Shown: piece after piece, positions 1 through 5,207 of the stretch
Layout: every line of letters begins with the position of its first letter
Position numbering within the stretch: the stretch's first letter is position 1
DNA from: Candidatus Minthenecus merdequi
GTDB taxonomy: Bacteria > Bacteroidota > Bacteroidia > Bacteroidales > Paludibacteraceae
Direction: 5' to 3'
NCBI GenBank assembly: GCA_018064385.1
Contig: JAGHVI010000016.1
Coordinates: 1 to 5,657, forward strand
Length of the DNA stretch: 5,657 nucleotides
Position numbers and translations under genes: made by a program
Notes under the pieces: model-generated
Told to the model about the DNA's origin: nothing
What the model saw: only the letters and a program-made list of their open reading frames with translations
Database searches by the model: none

Positions 1-366
1 CTCGACCTTAAACTCCCTTTCAAACGCAAAGAATGGGAACAAAGAATGAACGAGCATAACCGCCTTGCCATCAGCCGTAATCCTGACTTCGCTCGTCACC
101 CCGAAAATTATAACAAGCACAATGACCCGCAACACCTACGCCCCTACACCTCAGTGCGTTACTTCATCCTTGCAACCTATACCCACGCCCTCAAATCCCT
201 CACAACAAACCGCCCGCATCTCACACTCACCACAAAAAACCGCCCACAACTCTCCACTGAAATCCTGACTCTTTTCATCCGTCTGAATCTCTTCTCTGAC
301 CGTCTAGCTTTCGATGGCAGACAACCTGCCTATTTTGCCCAAAGCTCCAACCCTCCAAATCACTAA
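1..366 (+). CDS. C-terminal end of an unrecognised protein (5' end outside window)
   Basis: The frame is open from the first base of the window to TAA at 364-366. Fifteen codons precede the first ATG (position 46), so this is most simply the 3' end of a longer gene. I do not recognise the family. The first half reads like a normal soluble protein, with a charged, aromatic stretch (RNPDFARHPENYNKHND followed by a hydrophobic YFILATYTHAL segment). The last third is rich in Thr, Pro, Asn and Leu and looks low in complexity. The stop falls inside a 14-bp tandem repeat, so the last residues may have been added by repeat expansion. Third positions favour C, unlike the AT-rich genes to the right. 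An alternative is that the reading frame is fortuitous; no other frame here looks better. Confidence 0.45.
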   Translation, partial: LDLKLPFKRKEWEQRMNEHNRLAISRNPDFARHPENYNKHNDPQHLRPYTSVRYFILATYTHALKSLTTNRPHLTLTTKNRPQLSTEILTLFIRLNLFSDRLAFDGRQPAYFAQSSNPPNH

Positions 367-402
367 CCTCCAATCACTAACCTCCAATCATTACCCCCCC
401 CC
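352..402. repeat. Three-copy 14-bp tandem repeat followed by a C9 run
   Basis: Three head-to-tail copies of a CCTCCAATCACTAA-like unit (352-366 with one extra A, 367-380, 381-393 degenerate) are followed at once by nine consecutive C (394-402). The first copy contains the stop codon of the upstream reading frame. Both the repeat and the homopolymer are of a kind that changes length by slippage, but the C run lies outside any recognised gene and no promoter was seen beside it. The remaining spacer to 579 shows only weak short inverted repeats. Confidence 0.7.
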
Positions 403-522
403 AGCCTGTCCGAGAACTCAAAAAGCTTGCCTTTCCGCCCTTGCGTACTGAATGAGCGAGCAATTGACAACTCAAAGTAACACCTTGTATAACAGCGACA
501 TAGAAATTATTCTAAGAATACC

Positions 523-542
523 AAAGTACTAATAAATACTTT
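523..542 (-). terminator. Weak hairpin downstream of the lipoprotein gene
   Basis: AAAGTA (523-528) and TACTTT (537-542) can pair as a 6-bp stem with an 8-nt loop, 38 nt beyond the lipoprotein stop codon. There is no GC content in the stem beyond one pair per arm and no clear U-run after it, so its use as a terminator is doubtful. Confidence 0.2.
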
Positions 543-579
543 ATTACACCATTAGCAACAAATCCAACGACAATATCCA

Positions 580-1584
580 TTATTCCAACTCCTGTTTCAG
601 TATTACATTTCCGTCTCGCTTCACCAACAGGAAGTCTTGATGTACATATTGATTTTCCCTGACTAAAACATTTTCTCGATAATCAACGACATACTCGTAT
701 GGTCCAACCTTGAAATGGTAATCACAGTATGGTCCTATTTCATCAGGAGATGGAGGATTCTCGACACATACGCCACCATTTACAACAACATCAGGCTTGT
801 CTGCCAACGTTTTAGGCTTTTTCCATGAAGCATAGCGTAATTTGTGATTGTCGAGCAAATCAACTCGCACAAAGTAATCCTTCGTGGCCCGACAACATAC
901 CAAACTTGCATATTCGCCAAGTTCCTGATTGAGATTTCTGTTAGGCTTCTCGCCAAGAAACTCGAAATAGTCTCCATTGAAATGCCAAACGTGATAACGG
1001 TCAAGAAGAGCGTGATTATCGTCTGTCAAAGGAACATACAGGTTCTGCATTATGGTATCATAATCGAACAGCACGTTATAACCAGCCAATACATCAGACA
1101 TTTCTATAGACCCGTATTCCACCTTGAACTCGTTAGAATCACTCGGTTCACTGCCATCAATCACATTCACCTCATCAATCGTATCACCAACAATCCTGTA
1201 TGCCTCTAACCACATATAGTTATCCCAACTGCAAGACTTTCCAAAACAAGTCACAATGTAATAGGAAGAGCCATCATTCTTCCGCAAGGAATGAACTTCG
1301 ACTATGCAAGACGAATACTCAAACTTGAGTTCGTGCTTCTCGCCCTTATCATCAATGATTGTCCATAGAGCCCAATAGTCAGGAGATGTCCCACTCGCCC
1401 TATACATGTCGGACATTATTGTGACACGCCCATCTTCTGAAACGCAGATCTCCCCCTTACGGAATATTTCGTCATCCATATACATGCCCCCTTCTGACGA
1501 GTCACCCTCGTCTTCTGCATCGCAATTACATGCAGCAAAAACCACAACTGCAAGAAACAAATAAAAACAAACAAATCGTTTCAT
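580..1584 (-). CDS. Lipoprotein of unknown function, probably surface-exposed
   Basis: A 334-residue protein with a type II signal peptide: MKRF start, a hydrophobic stretch (residues 5-17) and a lipobox FAAC with the acylated Cys at residue 19. The residues right after the Cys are strongly acidic (NCDAEDEGD). In Bacteroidota an acidic patch just after the lipidated Cys acts as a lipoprotein export signal, so outer-leaflet display is likely. The mature part is rich in Asp, Tyr, Trp and beta-prone segments, with several Cys (for example near residues 108, 129 and 133) that could form disulfides in the periplasm or outside. No enzymatic motif or known domain was recognised. An in-frame ATG 48 nt upstream (1632) is rejected because it would bury the signal peptide behind a polar extension. 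The gene stands alone, divergent from the decayed insertion sequence, whose left end lies within about 120 nt of its start and may have altered its promoter. Confidence 0.8.
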   Translation of the reverse strand: MKRFVCFYLFLAVVVFAACNCDAEDEGDSSEGGMYMDDEIFRKGEICVSEDGRVTIMSDMYRASGTSPDYWALWTIIDDKGEKHELKFEYSSCIVEVHSLRKNDGSSYYIVTCFGKSCSWDNYMWLEAYRIVGDTIDEVNVIDGSEPSDSNEFKVEYGSIEMSDVLAGYNVLFDYDTIMQNLYVPLTDDNHALLDRYHVWHFNGDYFEFLGEKPNRNLNQELGEYASLVCCRATKDYFVRVDLLDNHKLRYASWKKPKTLADKPDVVVNGGVCVENPPSPDEIGPYCDYHFKVGPYEYVVDYRENVLVRENQYVHQDFLLVKRDGNVILKQELE

Positions 1585-1649
1585 AATACAATAGTCTAGT
1601 GAAACCAGACATAACCATCTGAAATCAATCATTTATTTTGCCTCAGAAA

Positions 1650-1681
1650 TTTAATCAAGCCGCTGAAATTAAGTAACTTTG
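1650..1681 (+). promoter_or_regulatory. Bacteroidota-type promoter of the transposase remnant
   Basis: A perfect -7 box TAACTTTG (TAnnTTTG consensus) lies at 1674-1681, with TTTA (3 of 4 for the -33 TTTG) at 1650-1653 and a 20-bp spacer. Transcription would start about 15 nt before the ATG at 1703, a normal distance for an insertion-sequence promoter. Confidence 0.5.
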
Positions 1682-1702
1682 AGAGCTAATCAATAAAGTT
1701 AA

Positions 1703-2761
1703 ATGAACTTATCAGCAGCACTTGACCAATTTGAGGATATTTGCCTCGATGTCCTTTCTATGCAACTTTCTTTGGCAAGAAGGAAAATGCCAGTAAAACG
1801 TTTAGAGGCGTCTAAAATACTTAATATTAGAGATTTTACTCCTATATTTTGTACTTCCAAGGAAAATCAACTTCTCACAGAAGGCAAAGTATGGAAAGCA
1901 TACGGAAAAAGACTTATAGAGAGGCATTTGCACTGAGATTGATTGGTTTTACGCCAATTTCTCGCTGCTTATGCAAGTGTAAAACCGACAGACAGACTGG
2001 CAATCGCCATAGACCCGAGTTATATCAGCAAGGCGGGCAAGTTTTGGTCTGGGCGTGCCAGCAGTGCAAAATGGGGACTTGAGATACTTGGCATTGCTGC
2101 TCTCAACATAGAACTGCACGATTCATTTGCACTGAAGGCTATGCAGATGTCTGGAGAACTTATTTTTCATCTCGTTATCCATCTGAGGGATGACAGCAGA
2201 ATCCAGTATCTCTACACTGGACAAAAAGAGAAACGCAAAGACAGACCTCGCCAATTTGAGGGTTTCGTTGATAAAAAGAACAAGACTCAAATAAGGTCGA
2301 TGAGTTTTTGTTGAAGGAACAGAAAGCAAATTTCTCACATTCATCTGTCATTATCCTGTCCTGAACAGAAACCTTATGATTGCAATCTGGCAGATGACTG
2401 CCGGAAAGACAAAAGTCTTCTTCTCGACAGATACTGAGATGCCAAGAGAAGATGTGATTGTCTATTACAGAACAAGATTCCAATTGGAATTTTGTTTCAG
2501 CGACTCAATGGGTTTACTGGTCTTTGCGACTGTCAAGCAAGAAGCAAGGACAAACTTGACTTCGCTTTCAATGCATCTCTCTCCGCAATCGATGCCGCGA
2601 AGGTTCTCAGGCACAAGTCTGATAGGAGTATTTCAATGCCCACATTCAAGTTGCTGATGGTCAATCAGTACTTGAGCAAAAGAATATTTTCAATGTCGGT
2701 TTTCCGATCCAACATAAAAATTGCTACAAACAGAATTCAAAAGAACTTTCCTTTTGATTAA
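1703..2761 (+). pseudogene. Decayed IS4-type DDE transposase
   Basis: A transposase can be followed across several frames. It starts at ATG 1703 (MNLSAALDQFEDIC) and meets TGA at 1934-1936 and again at 1940-1942. It continues in the same frame to about 2290, with the first catalytic Asp in AIDPSYISKAGKFWSG (Asp codon 2012-2014). It then shifts at about 2299 (DEFLLKEQK), about 2361 (LNRNLMIAIWQMTAGK) and about 2500 (FTGLCDCQARSKDK), and ends at TAA 2759-2761. The C-terminal YRTRFQLE is the Y-(2)-R-(3)-E part of the IS4 YREK signature; the expected Lys is Met here, at the last frameshift. Between the first Asp and HLRDD there are only about 57 codons. From memory, intact relatives have roughly twice that and carry the second catalytic Asp there, so a deletion near 2145-2165 is inferred. 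The element cannot make active transposase. The exact IS group is not certain. Confidence 0.85.
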
Positions 2762-3132
2762 GGCGCAGTACAATTTATCCAAATTTATTAAACCATTTAA
2801 TCAGGCTCTCGTAGAGTTCTAATTAGATGCATGCTAACTTAAAAATTAGTTTTCGGAATATTGATTGTAACACAAAAATCAAATTTTGCATAGTAGCGTG
2901 CGTAAAATCACACCCAATGGACATCTATTGCTACTAAGTTTCATGTCAACAATATTGAAAGTTGCAAAGTTCCAAAACGTTGAGACTGAGCACTAATAAA
3001 TGCCAATATGTCCCACAATCCCACTCCGAAAATAGGACATTCCCAAGTCGGCGTGAAATCACGAGGCAAATTTACAAATAATTTTTCTTTTACAGCAAGA
3101 AAAAAATGATTATTTTATGAGAGCACTTGAAT
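2762..3132. other. Gene-free AT-rich spacer right of the insertion-sequence remnant
   Basis: No convincing reading frame on either strand. The left part (to about 2806) is probably the right flank of the insertion sequence. The middle contains a small CTCT/AGAG hairpin at about 2807-2816 and the self-complementary hexamer ATGCAT near 2829. The right part contains ATGTCC/GGACAT arms about 22 nt apart (around 3006-3046) and the AT hairpin described separately. No RNA gene was recognised. Confidence 0.6.
3076..3115 (-). terminator. Long AT-rich hairpin downstream of the HU-like gene
   Basis: Two blocks pair: AAATAAT (3076-3082) with ATTATTT (3109-3115), and TTTTCTT (3083-3089) with AAGAAAA (3097-3103). 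This gives 14 bp around a 7-nt loop, with a 5-nt bulge on one arm. It begins 18 nt beyond the stop of the HU-like gene. The stem has only two G-C or C-G pairs and lacks a distinct U-run on the gene strand, so it could be a transcript end or only an AT-rich palindrome. Confidence 0.35.
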
Positions 3133-3549
3133 TTAACGTTCTATCACATTTCCATCTCGGTCATAGCAGGTGATATTCACAGGTGTTGCATTAAGAGCAT
3201 CCTTGATTTCCTTGGTGGGCGTGAGGAGGAGTTTGCGACGAAAAATGTCGGATTCTGTCACGTCTTCTGCCTTGGATTGCGCTTTTGCGCGCACCTCGGT
3301 ACGAATGTTGCCCAAGCCAGGGATTTCAACTATATGGCCTTCGAGAGTCCATGCGGTGATGGCACTACCAAGAGCTTCCCACGATGCCCGCAATACTGCT
3401 TTCGGAATATTGGATGTGTCGCTGGCATATTGGATAACCTTTTCGGCATTCAGAGTATTGTAATGATTGACCTTCATCACGTACATTTCCTCGTCCTTGT
3501 GCGAACCGAGCTTGATAGTGGTTAGCTTGGAGCTTATGTTTAGAGCCAT
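3133..3549 (-). CDS. HU-like DNA-binding protein (Bacteroidetes HU-related family)
   Basis: A 138-residue protein of the histone-like group found in Bacteroidetes (the HU-related / HU-HIG type). In HU-fold order, the helical part lies at about residues 33-68 (NAEKVIQYASD to ITAWTLEG). The beta part is at about 70-84, with VEIPGLGNIRTEV corresponding to the conserved glycine turn of HU. A basic arm follows (RAKAQSKAEDV, then DIFRRKLLLTPTKEIK), and the C-terminal strand ITCYDRDGNV closes the protein. It should bind and bend DNA as a nucleoid or accessory-region architectural protein; sequence specificity is unknown. The start at 3549 (MALNISSK) is chosen because relatives begin this way; an in-frame start at 3585 would add 12 atypical residues and run into the upstream repeats. 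The gene is transcribed alone, with a palindrome 37 nt upstream that could serve autoregulation. Confidence 0.85.
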   Translation of the reverse strand: MALNISSKLTTIKLGSHKDEEMYVMKVNHYNTLNAEKVIQYASDTSNIPKAVLRASWEALGSAITAWTLEGHIVEIPGLGNIRTEVRAKAQSKAEDVTESDIFRRKLLLTPTKEIKDALNATPVNITCYDRDGNVIER

Positions 3550-3553
3550 ACTT

Positions 3554-3586
3554 GAAAAATATTTATTCGTAACTACATTACCCAAA
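3554..3586 (-). promoter_or_regulatory. Possible promoter of the HU-like gene
   Basis: On the minus strand, TTTG at 3586-3583 and TATTTTTC at 3561-3554 (7 of 8 to TAnnTTTG) are 21 bp apart. Transcription from here would start almost at the ATG (3549), giving a leaderless or nearly leaderless message. That is unusual and lowers confidence. Confidence 0.25.
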
Positions 3587-3603
3587 GTTTGTAACTACAA
3601 ACT
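3569..3603. promoter_or_regulatory. Palindrome and helically spaced direct repeats, candidate operator
   Basis: AGTTTGTA and TACAAACT (3586-3593 and 3596-3603) form a perfect 8-bp inverted repeat with a 2-bp centre. In addition, GTAACTACA occurs at 3569-3577 and 3591-3599, start points 22 bp apart, about two helical turns. The block sits 20-54 bp upstream of the HU-like start codon and touches its possible -33 box, the right place for a repressor or for autoregulation. The binding protein is unknown. Confidence 0.5.
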
Positions 3604-3691
3604 ATTTCTTCTTTCCTTCAATCAGCATTCATCGCCACAGCCTCTGGTATTGGCACATTGCCGGAATATGAATCTGAAAATAGAACAATCC

Positions 3692-3707
3692 ATAAATATA
3701 TATTTAT
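3692..3707. repeat. Perfect 16-bp A/T palindrome
   Basis: ATAAATATATATTTAT reads identically on both strands. It lies in the 262-bp spacer between the HU-like gene and the end of the nuclease-gene cassette. It has no G or C and no following T-run; it may be an easily melted or bent site, or chance in AT-rich DNA. Confidence 0.5.
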
Positions 3708-3781
3708 CTCTTCTCTATTCAGCCCTTTTACTCAAGTACAGCCGCCACTGACAACTGAAAGATTTGAAAGAAGGAACGGCA

Positions 3782-3798
3782 ATTCTCCACGAATTCTT
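3782..3798 (+). repeat. 17-bp direct repeat, left copy
   Basis: ATTCTCCACGAATTCTT, identical in sequence and orientation to 5163-5179; the match stops sharply at both ends. It lies 68 nt beyond the stop codon of the nuclease gene. By simple counting, about 0.001 exact 17-mer pairs would be expected by chance in a random window of this size, so common origin or function is likely. Confidence 0.85.
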
Positions 3799-3802
3799 GT
3801 AC

Positions 3803-3838
3803 GATAATTGAGTAATGGTCGAGTCATCCCCGAAGAAA
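3803..3838 (+). repeat. Left inverted repeat with 11-nt units
   Basis: In 11-nt register from 3803 the units are GATAATTGAGT, AATGGTCGAGT and CATCCCCGAAG, then AAAG. They align with the right array read on the minus strand (AATGGTCGAGT matches AATAGTCGAGT at 10 of 11; CATCCCCGAAG matches AATGCTCGAAG at 8 of 11), with exactly one unit missing here. The 11-nt phase with A at the second place can be traced outward to 3781 and inward to about 3857, though more weakly. Confidence 0.6.
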
Positions 3839-3865
3839 GAGAACAAAATTGTTGTGGCGTAATGA

Positions 3866-4909
3866 TTAATTCTCCTCGGGTGATTCTTCTTTGCAATGCT
3901 GAGCAAGAAAGAACTGCTTTTGCTGTTCTATCTCTCGCCGAAGTTCCTCCTCGGTTGGCATGTATGCCATATATTTCGATGCAAACAACTGCTCGCTCTC
4001 ATGCAATACAGAATATCGGGCTATGGTCTTGTCTGTTTCGGTACAAAGCAACACTCCTAAGGTTGGATTGTCATCTTCTCCCTTTACGAGGTCGTCAAAC
4101 ATGCGCACATACATATCGAGTTGTCCAACGTCTTGATGCGTAAGTTTGTGTGTCTTCAGTTCAAACAAAACAAATCGTTTCATTCGATAGTTATAGAACA
4201 CTAAGTCAATATAGTAATCCTCAGTATCTGTCTTAATGTGCTTCTGTCTCTCCACAAAGGCAAAGCCACGACCAAGTTCCATGATAAACTGCTTGAGATT
4301 GTCAATCAAAGCCTGTTCCAGTTCAGATTCATCAAACTTTGAATCTTTTCTGAAGCCCATAAATTCTGCCACTACAGGATTCTTGATATACTCCAATGCA
4401 TCGGAGCTTTCAACAATGGGCTTAGGCAATGCCAAAGATTCACGTTGCGATGCCATCATTCGCCCGTAGTATTGGGTGGAAACATTTCTGTCCAATGTAC
4501 GCACACTCCACATCTGCTCGGATGCCTCTTTCATATACCACAATCTTCCTTCTGGCGTTGCTTCACGCATAATGATACGTAAATGAGTCCAAGTCAAATT
4601 GTGCACGCACGTGTGCATAATCTCCATATCCCTGAAACTTAGATAAAACCGACGATATTCGTTGAGGCTGCGGTAGCTGAATCCTGAGCCAAACTCCAAC
4701 GTGAGTTGCTGGGCAAGATTAGCAATAAGTTTTGCGCCATACTTTGCTCTCTCCTGTCCCTGCTGCTCTTCCTCCACAATTCTCCTGCCTATGTTCCAAT
4801 AGGTAGCAATGGCAATCTGTCCAGCCGCAGCATACGCCTGTCGTCTTCCTTCTTCTATAATCTTACGAATGTCATTAAGGACATTTTCGTTTGTTGTCAA
4901 TTCATTCAT
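3866..4909 (-). CDS. yhcG: YhcG-type PD-(D/E)XK nuclease (DUF1016)
   Basis: A complete 347-residue member of the YhcG/DUF1016 family. The N-terminal DUF1016_N region (about 10-150) shows IATYWNIGRRIVEEEQQG, the YGAKLIANLAQQLT helix, GFSYRSLNEYRRFY and LTWTHLRIIMREATPEGRLWYMKEA. The C-terminal half carries the PD-(D/E)XK fold: the helix with Glu198 (ELEQALIDNLKQFIMELG), Asp235 in YYIDLVFYN, Glu250 and Lys252 in FELK, and Gln263 in GQLDMY. All expected catalytic positions are present, so the enzyme may be active. Family members are found across bacteria, often beside restriction-modification or other DNA-processing genes, but their substrate is not settled. The start at 4909 gives the normal N-terminus; no strong Shine-Dalgarno is seen, as usual in Bacteroidota. 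It has its own promoter at 5048-5079, lies on the same strand as the ATPase upstream, and is enclosed by direct and inverted repeats. Confidence 0.9.
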   Translation of the reverse strand: MNELTTNENVLNDIRKIIEEGRRQAYAAAGQIAIATYWNIGRRIVEEEQQGQERAKYGAKLIANLAQQLTLEFGSGFSYRSLNEYRRFYLSFRDMEIMHTCVHNLTWTHLRIIMREATPEGRLWYMKEASEQMWSVRTLDRNVSTQYYGRMMASQRESLALPKPIVESSDALEYIKNPVVAEFMGFRKDSKFDESELEQALIDNLKQFIMELGRGFAFVERQKHIKTDTEDYYIDLVFYNYRMKRFVLFELKTHKLTHQDVGQLDMYVRMFDDLVKGEDDNPTLGVLLCTETDKTIARYSVLHESEQLFASKYMAYMPTEEELRREIEQQKQFFLAQHCKEESPEEN

Positions 4910-5040
4910 ACTTATCTAATTGTCTCGTCCAGCAATCCGTCGGTATCAGCTTCGACGCACATACACTGCAAGGGTTGTGCAAATAAGGGCAGAAGCCAAA
5001 TCCCATTTTGACTATGCCAGGTGCAGCCGACCTTCGCTAA
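4910..5040 (-). other. About 130-nt leader of the nuclease gene
   Basis: This is the region between the predicted transcription start and the ATG at 4909. It is less AT-rich than nearby spacers. Small structures can form: CGTCG (4938-4942) with CGACG (4953-4957) around a 10-nt loop, and two TTGCA direct repeats on the gene strand near 4967-4983. A stretch around 4990-5030 resembles, by memory only, sequence that recurs upstream of genes in Prevotella. No riboswitch class was recognised. Confidence 0.35.
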
Positions 5041-5047
5041 ATTTTTG

Positions 5048-5079
5048 CAAAGGTAGATATAATTTCCGACTTGGACAAA
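5048..5079 (-). promoter_or_regulatory. Bacteroidota primary-sigma promoter of the nuclease gene
   Basis: On the minus strand, -33 TTTG (5079-5076), a 20-bp spacer and -7 TACCTTTG (5055-5048) match the Bacteroides consensus TTTG / TAnnTTTG at every fixed position. The start of transcription should fall near 5041. The promoter is inside the repeat-bounded cassette, so the gene would carry its own expression signal if the cassette moves. Confidence 0.7.
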
Positions 5080-5111
5080 TGTTTCGGAAAGTTTTTTTGA
5101 GGGCAGTTTTT

Positions 5112-5176
5112 GAAGCCGGATTCTTCGAGCATTACTGCAGTATTACTCGACTATTGCTCACGATTCTCCACGAATT
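5112..5176 (-). repeat. Right inverted repeat: six AAT-anchored 11-nt units
   Basis: Read on the minus strand from 5176: AATTCGTGGAG, AATCGTGAGC (10 nt), AATAGTCGAGT, AATACTGCAGT, AATGCTCGAAG, AATCCGGCTTC. AAT opens every unit and the inner units vary around AATnCTCGAGT. Since CTCGAG is self-complementary, part of the array (5125-5150) also forms a 26-bp imperfect palindrome with 11 of 13 positions paired. The array lies between the ATPase stop codon and the nuclease promoter and overlaps the 17-bp direct repeat at its outer end. Confidence 0.65.
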
Positions 5177-5179
5177 CTT
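5163..5179 (+). repeat. 17-bp direct repeat, right copy
   Basis: Identical to 3782-3798 in the same orientation. It lies 28 nt beyond the stop of the ATPase gene and marks the outer right edge of the proposed cassette. Confidence 0.85.
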
Positions 5180-5207
5180 AAATGACATCATGCCACATTA
5201 TGCCTTT

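Larger units (their letters stand above)
1640..2806 (+). mobile_element. Remnant of an IS4-type insertion sequence, ends not fixed
   Basis: The element is defined by its transposase pseudogene and promoter. The proposed limits come from a weak pair of inverted ends: GCCT at 1640-1643 and its complement AGGC at 2803-2806, followed inward on both sides by loosely matching A/T-rich sequence that includes TTTAAT. The match needs gaps and no target-site duplication was found, so the limits are only approximate. Confidence 0.35.
3782..5179 (-). mobile_element. Putative cassette carrying the YhcG-type nuclease gene
   Basis: This 1398-bp segment is bounded by identical 17-bp direct repeats (3782-3798 and 5163-5179). 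Just inside them are inverted repeats: TGAGTAATGGTCGAGTCAT at 3809-3827 (+) and TGAGCAATAGTCGAGTAAT at 5160-5142 (-), 16 of 19 identical. Direct outside and inverted inside is the order expected of target duplication plus terminal inverted repeats. The cargo is one gene with its promoter and leader; there is no transposase or integrase, so movement would need help in trans. Points against: 17 bp is long for a target duplication, and the gap between direct and inverted repeat differs (10 and 2 nt). Alternatives are recombination between att-like sites or two copies of an intergenic repeat family. Confidence 0.4.

Noticed and set aside
394..402. C9 run as a phase-variation switch
   Set aside because: It lies outside recognised coding sequence and no promoter spacing role could be seen.
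844..1209. 121-codon open frame on the + strand
   Set aside because: It lies wholly antisense to the lipoprotein gene, has no recognisable domain, and the opposite strand has a clear lipobox and full-length frame.
1585..1632. Upstream ATG giving a 350-residue lipoprotein
   Set aside because: The extra 16 residues precede a complete signal peptide with Met-Lys-Arg start, so the internal ATG at 1584 is the sensible start.
1640..2806. Firm terminal inverted repeats and target duplication for the insertion sequence
   Set aside because: Only a gapped, A/T-rich partial match was found and no flanking duplication, so the ends are given as approximate.
2762..3132. Small RNA gene or tRNA in the spacer
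   Set aside because: No cloverleaf, conserved T-loop sequence, or promoter-terminator pair was found.
3127..3525. 132-codon open frame on the + strand
   Set aside because: Antisense shadow of the HU-like gene; the amino acid sequence has no family resemblance.
3550..3585. Upstream ATG for the HU-like gene
   Set aside because: Twelve extra residues are atypical for the family and would overlap the candidate promoter and operator repeats.
5112..5176. CRISPR array
   Set aside because: Units are 10-11 nt and degenerate throughout, with no long conserved repeat, no spacers of CRISPR length and no cas genes.
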